From the NCBI RefSeq assembly GCF_039729195.1, contig NZ_CP155796.1:744001-808000 (forward strand): a DNA stretch of 64,000 bases, written 5' to 3'. The notes under the pieces are model-generated. The model had not been told where the DNA came from, did not search any database, and saw only the letters and a program-made list of their open reading frames with translations. Source of the stretch: Mycobacterium sp. DL. Lineage in GTDB: Bacteria; Actinomycetota; Actinomycetes; Mycobacteriales; Mycobacteriaceae. Positions 8,523-16,014 of the stretch are shown piece after piece (the first letter of the stretch is position 1; every line of letters begins with the position of its first letter). A program made the translations under genes and the position numbers.

Positions 8523-8531
8523 ACCGGGACC

Positions 8532-8589
8532 CGAACGTACGGTTTCTGATGAAAATCGGCCGAGAATCGTCACAAACCGTGCGCTCGGC
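8532..8589. repeat. intergenic palindromic repeat, family B (copy 2)
   Basis: Inverted repeat with arms CCGAACGTACGGTTTCTGAT and, in reverse complement, CCGAGCGCACGGTTTGTGAC around a GGCC centre. The arms closely match copy 1 at 7561-7627. It lies between the convergent ends of the nuclease-like gene and ppk2 and may act as a bidirectional terminator. Confidence 0.6.
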
Positions 8590-8603
8590 GAACGGCGCGG
8601 CGA

Positions 8604-9470
8604 TCAGGCTGACGCCAAACGGTTCTTCTCGGCTTCGACGTCGAAATCCGGTGGCGGCCAGGACATGTTGAGGCGCTTCATGGCGTCGATGAGCAACTCG
8701 GTGACCGCCAGTCGGCTGTACCACTTCCGGTTGCACGGCACGATGTGCCACGGCGCGTAATCCGTCGACGTCCGGTCCAGCATCGCCTGGTAAGCCTGTT
8801 CGTAGAGAGGCCATTTGAGCCGTTCGTCGATATCGGCGGGGTTGTACTTCCAGTACTTGTCCGGGCGGTCGAGTCGCGCGGCGAGGCGCTTCTTCTGTTC
8901 GGTGAGGGAGACGAACATCGCGACCTTCACCAATGTGGTGCCGCTGTCGACGAGTTCGCGTTCGAACGCATTGATCTCGTCGTAACGAGGCTCCCATACG
9001 TCCTGCGGCACCAGGTTGTGCACGCGCACGATCAGCACGTCCTCGTAGTGCGAACGGTCGAACACGCCGATGTGTCCCGCGGTCGGCAAGGCGTTGCGGA
9101 TGCGCCACAGATAGTGGTGTGACAGTTCCTCGGCCGTCGGCTTGCCGAAGCTCGTGTATTTGATGCCCTGCGGATTGGCGCCGCCCACAACATGTTTGAC
9201 GATTCCACCCTTGCCCGCGGTGTCCATTCCCTGAAGCACCAGCAACACCGACCGGGTGTCGCCGGAGCGGCTGTTGGCGTAGAGCATCTCCTGCAGTTCG
9301 GCGAAGCGCACATTGCGCTCTTCCTGAAGCGTGGGCGCATCGGCCTTGTTGCCGCGGAAGCCGGGGGTGGCTTCGGCGTCGATGTCGCTCACCTTGTCGC
9401 CGCGGCGGAACATCAGCTCCTCGCGCGGATCGTGGGACCACAGCGACGGCAGATCGGAGAGCTCGCTCAT
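8604..9470 (-). CDS. ppk2: polyphosphate kinase 2 family protein
   Basis: Transfers phosphate between inorganic polyphosphate and nucleotides (AMP, ADP or GDP depending on class). It is a 288-residue single-domain PPK2 with Walker A GMDTAGKGG near 80, Walker B FDRSHYEDVL near 137, and the lid/arginine block RLKWPLYEQAY. Subclass cannot be fixed by eye. The ATG at 9470 is used; an in-frame TTG at 9482 would overlap the upstream TetR stop codon and give four more residues. The genes are cotranscribed by position (4-base gap). It is not next to Rv0472c in H37Rv as far as I recall. A polyphosphatase (ppx) lies at 32239. Confidence 0.9.
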   Translation of the reverse strand: MSELSDLPSLWSHDPREELMFRRGDKVSDIDAEATPGFRGNKADAPTLQEERNVRFAELQEMLYANSRSGDTRSVLLVLQGMDTAGKGGIVKHVVGGANPQGIKYTSFGKPTAEELSHHYLWRIRNALPTAGHIGVFDRSHYEDVLIVRVHNLVPQDVWEPRYDEINAFERELVDSGTTLVKVAMFVSLTEQKKRLAARLDRPDKYWKYNPADIDERLKWPLYEQAYQAMLDRTSTDYAPWHIVPCNRKWYSRLAVTELLIDAMKRLNMSWPPPDFDVEAEKNRLASA

Positions 9471-9474
9471 GCTC

Positions 9475-10179
9475 CTAGTCAAGCAGTCGCGGCGGCAGAA
9501 CAGGCGAAGGATGAGGCTTCTGCCGGAATTTCTCCAGGGACCCGCCCACCTCGACGATTCCGCACAGCGCGCTCCACGACAGCATCGTCAGGTAGTCGAT
9601 CAGCTCCTCGGAGGTCATCCGCGGATTCGACATCCACGAGTGCGTCGCCAGTTGCACGCCTCCGACGATCTGGAAGGCCCACGGCCCGATCCCGCCGGTG
9701 TCCATCCCGGCCTCGACCATGCGCCGCCGGAACATCACGGCCAGCATCCGGGCGATGATCTGCTCGGAATCGGCGACGGCCTTGCTCTTGCTGGCCGAGT
9801 TGTTGGCCATCACGAACCGGTACGGCTCCGGTTCGTTGGCGACGGTCTCGACGTACACCCGGATGATTTCGCGGGTGAGGTCGTAGCCGTCCAGGTTCGA
9901 CGACAGGGCTGCGGCCATGTTCGGGATCAGGGTGGTCTGCGCGAAGCGCATCATCACCGCGGTGGTGAGGTCGTTCTTGTCGACGAAGTAGCGGTAGAGG
10001 ACTGTTTTGGACACGCCGATCTCCGCGGCGATCTCGTCCATGCTGACGTTGCTGCCGAGGCGGCGGATCGCCTCCAGGGTGCCGTCGACCAACTCGTTGC
10101 GTCGCTCGACCTTGTGCTTATGCCAGCGTCGCTTTCGTCCATCGGTCTTGACCGCCACCGGCGGGGATTGTTGTGCCAC
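9475..10179 (-). CDS. TetR-family regulator (Rv0472c-like)
   Basis: A 234-residue TetR repressor. The N-terminal DNA-binding helix-turn-helix is SMDEIAAEIGVSKTVLYRYF (about 49-68), and the remainder is the ligand-binding domain. The GTG start is chosen because it gives exactly the length I recall for Rv0472c; the frame extends further upstream without support. The region between it and the divergent DUF445 gene (126 bases) probably carries its operator, but no clear palindrome was found. The ligand and targets are unknown; an autoregulated ppk2 pair is plausible from the layout. Confidence 0.88.
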   Translation of the reverse strand: MAQQSPPVAVKTDGRKRRWHKHKVERRNELVDGTLEAIRRLGSNVSMDEIAAEIGVSKTVLYRYFVDKNDLTTAVMMRFAQTTLIPNMAAALSSNLDGYDLTREIIRVYVETVANEPEPYRFVMANNSASKSKAVADSEQIIARMLAVMFRRRMVEAGMDTGGIGPWAFQIVGGVQLATHSWMSNPRMTSEELIDYLTMLSWSALCGIVEVGGSLEKFRQKPHPSPVLPPRLLD

Positions 10180-10305
10180 GTTCGCGGTAGTCCATTCCGT
10201 AGTCCGTGTCGATGATACGGCGCCGGCCCCTGGGCGCAGGATCACGGGACGACGACGGCGGGAACGTCACGACGGGCAGTTGCTGGCGTAGCGGATGATG
10301 TAGGC

Positions 10306-11616
10306 GTGGCACACAGACCTGACGTCAAAGAGCGTCCCAGCTTCGCTGAAACGCTCGCCGGGGCCGACTCGGCCGCCGACGCCGAACGCCTTCGCGGCCT
10401 GCGGCGAATGAAAGTCGTGGCGCTGAGCTTCCTTCTCGGCGCCGCGATCGTCTTCCTCGTCTGCTCGTGGGCGCAGTCCCACGGTGCTGCGCCCTGGGTC
10501 GGATACGTGCGAGCCGCCGCCGAGGCCGGCATGATCGGCGGACTCGCGGACTGGTTCGCGGTCACTGCGCTGTTCAAGCATCCGCTGGGCATCCCGATCC
10601 CGCACACGGCGATCATCCGCCGGAAGAAAGACCAGTTGGGCGAAGGTCTGGGCGACTTCGTCCGGGAGAACTTCATGTCTCCGGACGTGGTGTCGACGAA
10701 GCTGCGCGACGCCGAGGTCGCGAGTCGGCTCGGCAGGTGGCTGGCGCACCCGACCAATGCCGAACGGGTCGCGCCCGAGGCGTCGACGGCGCTGCGGGTG
10801 CTGGTGGAGATGCTGCGCGACGAGGACATCCAGCAGGTGCTGGACCGGATGATCGTCAAGCGGGTCGCCGAACCGCAGTGGGGTCCGCCGATCGGTCGGG
10901 TGCTGGCCTCGCTGCTGGAGGAGGGGCGGCAGGAAGCGCTGATCCAACTGCTCGCCGACCGGGCGTTCGAATGGTCGCTGAACTCCGGTGAGGTCATCGA
11001 GCGCGTCATCGAACGCGATTCACCGTCGTGGTCGCCCCGGTGGGTCGATGGCCTGATCGGCGATCGGATTCATCGCGAGTTGATGGACTTCACCGACAAG
11101 GTCCGTCGCAATCCCGATCACGAGCTTCGCCGCTCGGCCACCAAGTTCCTGTTCGAGTTCGCCGCCGACCTGCAGAACGACGAGGCGACGATCCAGCGCG
11201 CCGAGAACGTCAAGGAGCAGATCATGGCCCGCGACGAGGTGACCAAGGCGGCCGAGACCGCCTGGACCGCCGCCAAGCGCATCCTGCTGGAATCCGTCGA
11301 CGACCCGAGTTCGACGCTGCGGGCCCGCATCGCCGACTCGGTGGTCAACATCGGCGAATCGCTGCGCGACGACGCCGAACTGCGGGCCAAGGTCGACAAC
11401 TGGATCGTTCGGGCCGCGCAGCACCTCGTCGGTCAGTATGGGACGGAGATCACAGCGATCATCACCGAGACCATCGAGCGCTGGGACGCCGAGGAGGCGA
11501 GCCGCCGAATCGAACTCCATGTGGGCCGCGACCTGCAGTTCATCCGCATCAACGGCACCGTCGTCGGCGCCCTGGCGGGCTTGGTCATCTACTCGCTGGC
11601 GCAGATACTCTTCTGA
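10306..11616 (+). CDS. DUF445 membrane protein (Rv0473-like)
   Basis: A 436-residue DUF445 (YjiN-like) protein. A membrane helix follows the basic N-terminal region (about residues 36-57), then the conserved AAAEAGMIGGLADWFAVTAL segment and HPLGIPIPHTAII. The long middle part is charged and helical, and a C-terminal membrane anchor GALAGLVIYSLAQILF closes the protein. Function is unknown for the family. It matches Rv0473 in position, divergent from the TetR gene, and is followed by the XRE regulator-hbhA pair. The GTG start lacks a strong Shine-Dalgarno. Confidence 0.85.
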   Translation: MAHRPDVKERPSFAETLAGADSAADAERLRGLRRMKVVALSFLLGAAIVFLVCSWAQSHGAAPWVGYVRAAAEAGMIGGLADWFAVTALFKHPLGIPIPHTAIIRRKKDQLGEGLGDFVRENFMSPDVVSTKLRDAEVASRLGRWLAHPTNAERVAPEASTALRVLVEMLRDEDIQQVLDRMIVKRVAEPQWGPPIGRVLASLLEEGRQEALIQLLADRAFEWSLNSGEVIERVIERDSPSWSPRWVDGLIGDRIHRELMDFTDKVRRNPDHELRRSATKFLFEFAADLQNDEATIQRAENVKEQIMARDEVTKAAETAWTAAKRILLESVDDPSSTLRARIADSVVNIGESLRDDAELRAKVDNWIVRAAQHLVGQYGTEITAIITETIERWDAEEASRRIELHVGRDLQFIRINGTVVGALAGLVIYSLAQILF

Positions 11617-11621
11617 CCTGC

Positions 11622-11649
11622 GCTAACTAGTGCTTGCAAAAGTTAGCAC
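11622..11649. promoter_or_regulatory. nested inverted repeats overlapping the XRE-hbhA promoter
   Basis: GCTAACT (11622-11628) pairs with AGTTAGC (11641-11647), and GTGCT (11630-11634) with AGCAC (11645-11649). The dyads straddle the proposed -35 box, the layout of a repressor operator. The product of the downstream gene, an XRE regulator, is the natural candidate for autoregulation. Confidence 0.45.
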
Positions 11650-11662
11650 CCCGTCGTACGGT
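11634..11662 (+). promoter_or_regulatory. sigma-A-type promoter for XRE regulator-hbhA
   Basis: TTGCAA (11634-11639) and TACGGT (11657-11662) are separated by 17 bases, a good housekeeping -35/-10 pair. This leaves a leader of about 40 bases before the ATG of the XRE gene. The -35 lies inside the inverted repeats described separately. Confidence 0.55.
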
Positions 11663-11710
11663 GGAAATCGCTACCAACCTGATACCCATCGCATCGAAGG
11701 GGGCCACGCC

Positions 11711-12220
11711 ATGACGCAAGACGAAAATCTTGCCGCGGTCGTGACCAACGCTGCGCAGGACATCGGGAGCTTCATCCGATCCCAGCGCGAGGCTGCGCAG
11801 GTGTCGGTGCGCCAGCTGGCCGAGAAGGCCGGCGTCAGTAATCCCTACCTCAGTCAGATCGAGCGGGGATTGCGGAAACCCTCGGCGGACGTGCTCAACC
11901 AGATCGCGAAAGCGCTCCGGGTGTCCGCAGAGGTTCTCTACATCAGGGCCGGAATCCTCGAGCCTTCGGAGGGCAGCGAGATTCGTGACGCCATCGTGAC
12001 CGACACCGCGATCAACGAGCGGCAGAAGCAGGTGCTGCTCGACATCTACACCTCGTTCTGTCAGCAGAACGAGGCCGCCCTTCTCGAAGCTGCACTGGCC
12101 GCTGGGGCGCCGGCAGACCACGTAAGCGAAGCAGATGAGGAGCCGACGACTGAACCAGACACGAGTCCCGTCCAAAGCCCCCTGCAACTCACCCAATCAC
12201 CAACAACCGACTCCCAGTGA
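11711..12220 (+). CDS. XRE-family transcriptional regulator (Rv0474-like)
   Basis: A 169-residue cytoplasmic regulator. The Cro/C1-type helix-turn-helix is [20 protein letters not shown] (about 33-52), followed by a helical part and a Pro/Thr/Ser-rich tail rich in acidic residues. The ATG at 11711 is preceded by GAAGGGGGCC. The counterpart Rv0474 has been reported as a copper-responsive regulator, but no metal site is recognisable here. It is 17 bases ahead of hbhA and almost certainly in one transcript with it. The tail is longer than I recall in H37Rv (about 140 residues in all). Confidence 0.9.
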   Translation: MTQDENLAAVVTNAAQDIGSFIRSQREAAQVSVRQLAEKAGVSNPYLSQIERGLRKPSADVLNQIAKALRVSAEVLYIRAGILEPSEGSEIRDAIVTDTAINERQKQVLLDIYTSFCQQNEAALLEAALAAGAPADHVSEADEEPTTEPDTSPVQSPLQLTQSPTTDSQ

Positions 12221-12237
12221 GACGAAAGGACATCATC

Positions 12238-12846
12238 ATGGCTGAGAAGAATCAGATCGAGATCGACGACCTCAAGGCCCCGCTGCTCGCCGCAGTCGGC
12301 GCTGCCGACCTGGCGCTGGAGCGCGTCAACGAGATCGTCGCGACCCTGCGCGAGCGTGCCGACGAGGTTCGCAGCGACGCAGAGACCCGTGTCGCCGAGC
12401 GCCGTGCGCGCATCAACAAGCTGCAGGAAGAGCTGCCCTCGCAGGTCGGCGACATCCGTGAGCGGCTGAACTCCGACGAGCTGCGTAAGTTCGCCGAGGG
12501 TTACGCCGAGGCCGCGCAGACGACCTACAACAGCCTGATCGAGCGCGGCGAGGCCGCCCTGGAGCGCCTGCGCAGCCAGCCTGCGCTGGAGGAGGCTGCC
12601 AGCCGGGTCGAGGGGTACACCGATCAGGCCGTCGAGCTGACCCAGGACGCGTTGGGCACCGTCGCGACGCAGACCCGCGCGGTCGGCGAGCGTGCCGCCA
12701 AGCTGGTCGGTGTCGAGCTGCCGAAGAAGACCGAAGAGGCCGCCGCTCCGGTGAAGAAGGCCGCGAAGAAGGCTCCAGCCAAGAAGGCCCCCGCCAAGAA
12801 GGCGCCGGCCAAGAAGGCTCCGGCCAAGAAGGTCACCCAGAAGTAG
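12238..12846 (+). CDS. hbhA: heparin-binding haemagglutinin
   Basis: A 202-residue surface-associated adhesin that in pathogenic mycobacteria binds heparan sulfate through a methylated lysine-rich tail. Most of the protein is a long coiled coil (about 5-160) rich in E, R, A and Q. The C-terminal 40 residues are lysine/alanine/proline repeats of the KKAPA type. The ATG follows AAAGGA. Being present in an environmental species fits roles outside host adhesion, for example in lipid-inclusion or cell-length control. It matches Rv0475 downstream of the XRE regulator. Confidence 0.95.
   Translation: MAEKNQIEIDDLKAPLLAAVGAADLALERVNEIVATLRERADEVRSDAETRVAERRARINKLQEELPSQVGDIRERLNSDELRKFAEGYAEAAQTTYNSLIERGEAALERLRSQPALEEAASRVEGYTDQAVELTQDALGTVATQTRAVGERAAKLVGVELPKKTEEAAAPVKKAAKKAPAKKAPAKKAPAKKAPAKKVTQK
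12766..12825 (+). repeat. 15-base tandem repeats encoding the HBHA lysine-rich tail
   Basis: Four units of AAGAAGGCNCCNGCC encode KKAPA four times, flanked by partial units. Third-position changes between units show they are not very recent copies. Length here could vary among strains. Confidence 0.8.
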
Positions 12847-12854
12847 TTCGATGA

Positions 12855-12868
12855 ACCCCTCACGGGGT
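12855..12868. terminator. short hairpin after hbhA
   Basis: ACCCC-TCAC-GGGGT forms a 5-base-pair GC stem just after the hbhA stop codon. It is a weak terminator candidate without a U-tract. Confidence 0.3.
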
Positions 12869-12907
12869 GAGTCGACCGAGGGACGTAACCCGCATAGTCT
12901 GTAGCTC

Positions 12908-13189
12908 GTGGAGCTTCAAGGCCTTGTGGGTTACGTCCTTTTCGTTTTGCAGGTCGCTGTCCTGGTGGCAGCGGTCTACGCATTCGTGCACGCCGCTATG
13001 CAGCGGCCCGACGCCTACACCGCGGCCGACAAGCTGACCAAGCCGGTGTGGTTGGTGATCCTCGGTGTCGCGGTGCTGCTGGCGCTGGTGCTGGGCATCA
13101 TGGGTGTGGCGATCGCCGCGGTGGCATCCGGTGTCTACCTCGTCGACGTCCGGCCCAAGATCCTTGAGATCCAAGGGAAGTCGCGGTAG
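12908..13189 (+). CDS. DUF2516 membrane protein (Rv0476-like)
   Basis: A 93-residue protein with two strong membrane helices (about 5-30 and 45-75) and a short cytoplasmic tail [17 protein letters not shown]. It belongs to the actinobacterial DUF2516 family; function unknown. The GTG start has no clear Shine-Dalgarno. Its stop codon overlaps the GTG of the next gene by one base (TAGTG), so the two are coupled. Position and size match Rv0476 downstream of hbhA. Confidence 0.85.
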   Translation: MELQGLVGYVLFVLQVAVLVAAVYAFVHAAMQRPDAYTAADKLTKPVWLVILGVAVLLALVLGIMGVAIAAVASGVYLVDVRPKILEIQGKSR

Positions 13190-13602
13190 TGCGACGAGCC
13201 TTCGCGGCCGCCGCGGCGATGTGTGTGTTTCCCCTCGCGGTCGTTCCCGTCGCGTCTGCCGCGCCCGCCGTCGCACCGCCGCCGTACGTCGACCATGCCG
13301 AGTGGGCCAAGTGGGGCGACCTGTCCAGCCTGCGGGTCTATCCGACCGCGTCCGGCCGGGACACCTCGGGGCGCCCGGGCACTGCGCCGCAGGCCGACGT
13401 GGCCTGGGCCGAGGTGCTGACACTGTCGCCCGACGCGGCGATTCCCGGTATGCGAGAACAGTTCATGTGCCACTGGCAGTTCGCCGAGCTGGTCGAACCC
13501 GGCAAGGTCAGCTGGAACCTCGAGCCGTGGCGTCCCGAGGTCAGTGAAGACCAGATGGTCGCTGCCGGATGCAACCCGGGTGGCACCGAAGAGCCCTTCT
13601 GA
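13189..13602 (+). CDS. secreted DUF2599 protein (Rv0477-like)
   Basis: A 137-residue exported protein. A Sec signal peptide is clear: basic MRR, a hydrophobic stretch of about 20 residues, and a probable cleavage after ASA near residue 24. The mature part has two cysteines (MCHWQF and AAGCNPGG) that could form a disulfide, plus conserved tryptophans. It matches the DUF2599 family and Rv0477. The GTG start overlaps the preceding stop, and the stop overlaps the ATG of deoC (TGATG), giving a tightly packed three-gene unit. Function unknown. Confidence 0.85.
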   Translation: MRRAFAAAAAMCVFPLAVVPVASAAPAVAPPPYVDHAEWAKWGDLSSLRVYPTASGRDTSGRPGTAPQADVAWAEVLTLSPDAAIPGMREQFMCHWQFAELVEPGKVSWNLEPWRPEVSEDQMVAAGCNPGGTEEPF

Positions 13603-14279
13603 TGGGTTCCTACACCCGCGACCACGTCGCGGCGCTCGTTGATCACACTCTGCTGAAACCGGAGGCCACCGACGCGGATGTCGTCGGACTGGTCGCCGAG
13701 GCCGCCGAGTTCGAGGTCTTCGCCCTCTGCGTGTCGCCCACGATGGTGTCGGTTGCCGCCGCGCTGGCAACCGATCGTCCCGTGGCGTCGGTCGTGGGTT
13801 TCCCGTCAGGTAAACACTTCTCGGCGATCAAGGCAGAGGAGTCCCGGTTGGCCGTGGCCGCCGGTGCGGCCGAGATCGACATGGTGATCGACGTTGGTGC
13901 GGCCCTCGCCGGCGATCTCGACGCTGTGCTTGCCGACATTGCGGCGGTGCGTGCGGCGATCCCCGGCGACACCGTCCTGAAGGTCATCGTCGAATCGGCG
14001 GCGCTGCTGGAGTTCAGCGGGTCGCCGCTGCTGGTCGACGTATGCCGGATCGCAGAGGATGCGGGGGCCGATTTCGTCAAGACCTCCACCGGCTTTCATC
14101 CCGCCGGCGGCGCATCGCCCCGCGCGGTCGAGCTGATGGCGGGCACGGTCGGAGGCCGTCTCGGCATCAAGGCCAGTGGTGGAATCCGCACGGCGGCGGA
14201 CGCTTCGGCGATGCTCGATGCGGGCGCGACGCGGTTGGGACTTTCCGGGACCCGCGCGGTTCTCGACGGTCTCGGCTGA
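13602..14279 (+). CDS. deoC: deoxyribose-phosphate aldolase
   Basis: Class I aldolase splitting 2-deoxyribose 5-phosphate into glyceraldehyde 3-phosphate and acetaldehyde (deoxynucleoside catabolism). A 225-residue TIM barrel with [10 protein letters not shown] at the N-terminus, [12 protein letters not shown], the Schiff-base lysine K160 in [11 protein letters not shown], and [10 protein letters not shown] carrying the proton-relay lysine. The ATG overlaps the stop codon of the preceding gene. It converges on the DUF2993 gene with only three bases between stop codons. It matches Rv0478. Confidence 0.96.
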   Translation: MGSYTRDHVAALVDHTLLKPEATDADVVGLVAEAAEFEVFALCVSPTMVSVAAALATDRPVASVVGFPSGKHFSAIKAEESRLAVAAGAAEIDMVIDVGAALAGDLDAVLADIAAVRAAIPGDTVLKVIVESAALLEFSGSPLLVDVCRIAEDAGADFVKTSTGFHPAGGASPRAVELMAGTVGGRLGIKASGGIRTAADASAMLDAGATRLGLSGTRAVLDGLG

Positions 14280-14282
14280 CGC

Positions 14283-15161
14283 CTACAGGCCTGCGAAGCA
14301 GGGGTCGTCGTTCTGCTTCGGGATCGAGGCGTTGCTCGTCGAGAACTGGCTCACCACACCGGTATCGGTGACCTGGATCGAGTCGGCGCGGATGTTCATC
14401 GGGTAGTCCTGGACCAGCTCGGACGTGAACGCGTCCAGCGCCGGCTGCACCACTTCACGCGGCAGCGTGAAGCCCAGCCCGGTCACATTGGTGACCTGCA
14501 GCGCGATGTTGCCGTCGACGACCTCGGGGCGTGTGGTGATGCTGCCCAGCGCCCCTTCGAGTTCGATCGTCCCGTCGGTCGGGTTGGTGGTCACCCCGGT
14601 GACGAAGCTGCCGATCAGCGGGATCGCGCCCTGAATGGTCTGTTTGATGCCGTCGGCGGACCAGTCGATGTTGGCCACCAGGGAGCCGACCGTGCCACCC
14701 GATGTGGGGGTGTCTTCGAGACGGACGTCGTTGATGTCGAGATTGAGCTTCATCCCCTGCGCGTCACGAAGCTGGTTGCCCGCGGTTTCGATCCTGATGT
14801 TCGTGTAGTGACCCGACACGTGCTGCATCAGGAAGGGGGGCAGCACCCCGAACGATGCGGTGGCGTCGTCCTGCACGACGCATTCGACGACCGAGGCGAC
14901 CACCGTGTCGGCGCGGTTGCGGGCATAGAGCTCACCGCCGAGCAGGCCGGCGAAGACCAGCGCCAGCACGATCACGACGGCCAGGACGACCGAGAGCGGA
15001 TCGCTGAAGATCCTCTTGATTTTTGCCGGCAACGAGGAATCCTCCTCCGGGGGGACGCCGGATGTCGGCCCGGGGCCGTAGCCGGGCGGTGGGTTCTGCG
15101 AGAACTGCGGCTGCGGTGGGCCGGGTTGCTGCTGTGGCCGAGGGGCCCAGGGATCGGTCAC
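14283..15161 (-). CDS. DUF2993 membrane-anchored protein (Rv0479c-like)
   Basis: A 292-residue protein with a long proline/glutamine/glycine-rich cytoplasmic N-terminus (1-45), one membrane helix (about 57-78), and an extracytoplasmic DUF2993 domain. The mycobacterial member LmeA of this family acts in lipomannan elongation, but this protein is a separate paralogue and its role is unknown. The GTG start overlaps the stop codon of the nitrilase gene in GTGA, showing coupling. It matches Rv0479c. Confidence 0.85.
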   Translation of the reverse strand: MTDPWAPRPQQQPGPPQPQFSQNPPPGYGPGPTSGVPPEEDSSLPAKIKRIFSDPLSVVLAVVIVLALVFAGLLGGELYARNRADTVVASVVECVVQDDATASFGVLPPFLMQHVSGHYTNIRIETAGNQLRDAQGMKLNLDINDVRLEDTPTSGGTVGSLVANIDWSADGIKQTIQGAIPLIGSFVTGVTTNPTDGTIELEGALGSITTRPEVVDGNIALQVTNVTGLGFTLPREVVQPALDAFTSELVQDYPMNIRADSIQVTDTGVVSQFSTSNASIPKQNDDPCFAGL

Positions 15162-15985
15162 GTCAGCGATTGTGCCCTATTGCGATGAGCGAATCCTGAG
15201 CGGTTGGTCATCACCGCGACGGTCTTGCGGGCCTTGCGTGCCGCGTCGAGGTCGACGTCGCAGACCAACAACTGTGGGTCGGTACCTGCGGATGCCAGCA
15301 CCTCGCCCAGTGCCGAGGCCACCACGCTGCCGCCCACACCGGTAGGTCCGAGCGCGGCGATCTCGTCGCCGGGATAGGCCTGGCCGACCGCGGCGACGAT
15401 GCTGTTCGTGTCGATGGCGCGGGCGCGGGCGAGCAGCGTCCACTGGTCGAGCTTGCCCGGCCCGGTGCCCCACGACGCGTGGGCGGTGATCACCTCGGCG
15501 CCGCGTTCGGCCAACTCGACGTACAGCTCGGGGAAGCGGATGTCGTAACACAGCGTCAGGCCGACCGTCACGCCGTCGACCTCGATCACGACGGGCTCCC
15601 GACCGGGTGCGACCGTCGTGGATTCGGCGAACCCGAACGCGTCGTAGAGGTGGATCTTGTCGTAGTGGGCGTCCACCCCCGGACCGGTCGCGAGCAGCGT
15701 ATTGGTGACGCGGCCGTCGTCGGCCGGGACGAACATGCCCGCGACGACGGCCACACCTGCACGCCGGGCGAGGCCCCGGACCGCGCCGGCCCACGGTCCG
15801 TCCAACGGTTCGGCGACCGGGCCGAGCGGAATCCCGAAGCGGCACATGGTCGCCTCGGGGAAGAGCACGAGCGACGCACCCTGCTCCGCGGCCCGCAGGG
15901 TGTACTCCTCGACCAGGCCGAGGTTGGCCGTCGGGTCGGTGCTGGCGCGGATCTGAGCCAACGCCACACGCATGTTCTGGCGCAT
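15158..15985 (-). CDS. carbon-nitrogen hydrolase (nitrilase superfamily)
   Basis: A 275-residue amidase-fold enzyme. The Glu-Lys-Cys triad is visible: E44 in LFPEAT, K110 in YDKIHLYD and C146 in LCYDIRFPE, with a further glutamate E121 nearby. The FAES and DIRFPEL contexts are those of the Nit2/omega-amidase-like branch. The physiological amide is unknown. The ATG at 15985 is used; an internal ATG at 15973 is possible. It is coupled to the downstream DUF2993 gene by a 4-base overlap. It matches Rv0480c. The accessory island begins just upstream. Confidence 0.9.
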   Translation of the reverse strand: MRQNMRVALAQIRASTDPTANLGLVEEYTLRAAEQGASLVLFPEATMCRFGIPLGPVAEPLDGPWAGAVRGLARRAGVAVVAGMFVPADDGRVTNTLLATGPGVDAHYDKIHLYDAFGFAESTTVAPGREPVVIEVDGVTVGLTLCYDIRFPELYVELAERGAEVITAHASWGTGPGKLDQWTLLARARAIDTNSIVAAVGQAYPGDEIAALGPTGVGGSVVASALGEVLASAGTDPQLLVCDVDLDAARKARKTVAVMTNRSGFAHRNRAQSLT

Positions 15986-16014
15986 GCCGACCAGGATAGG
16001 TCGAGCATCCGATC

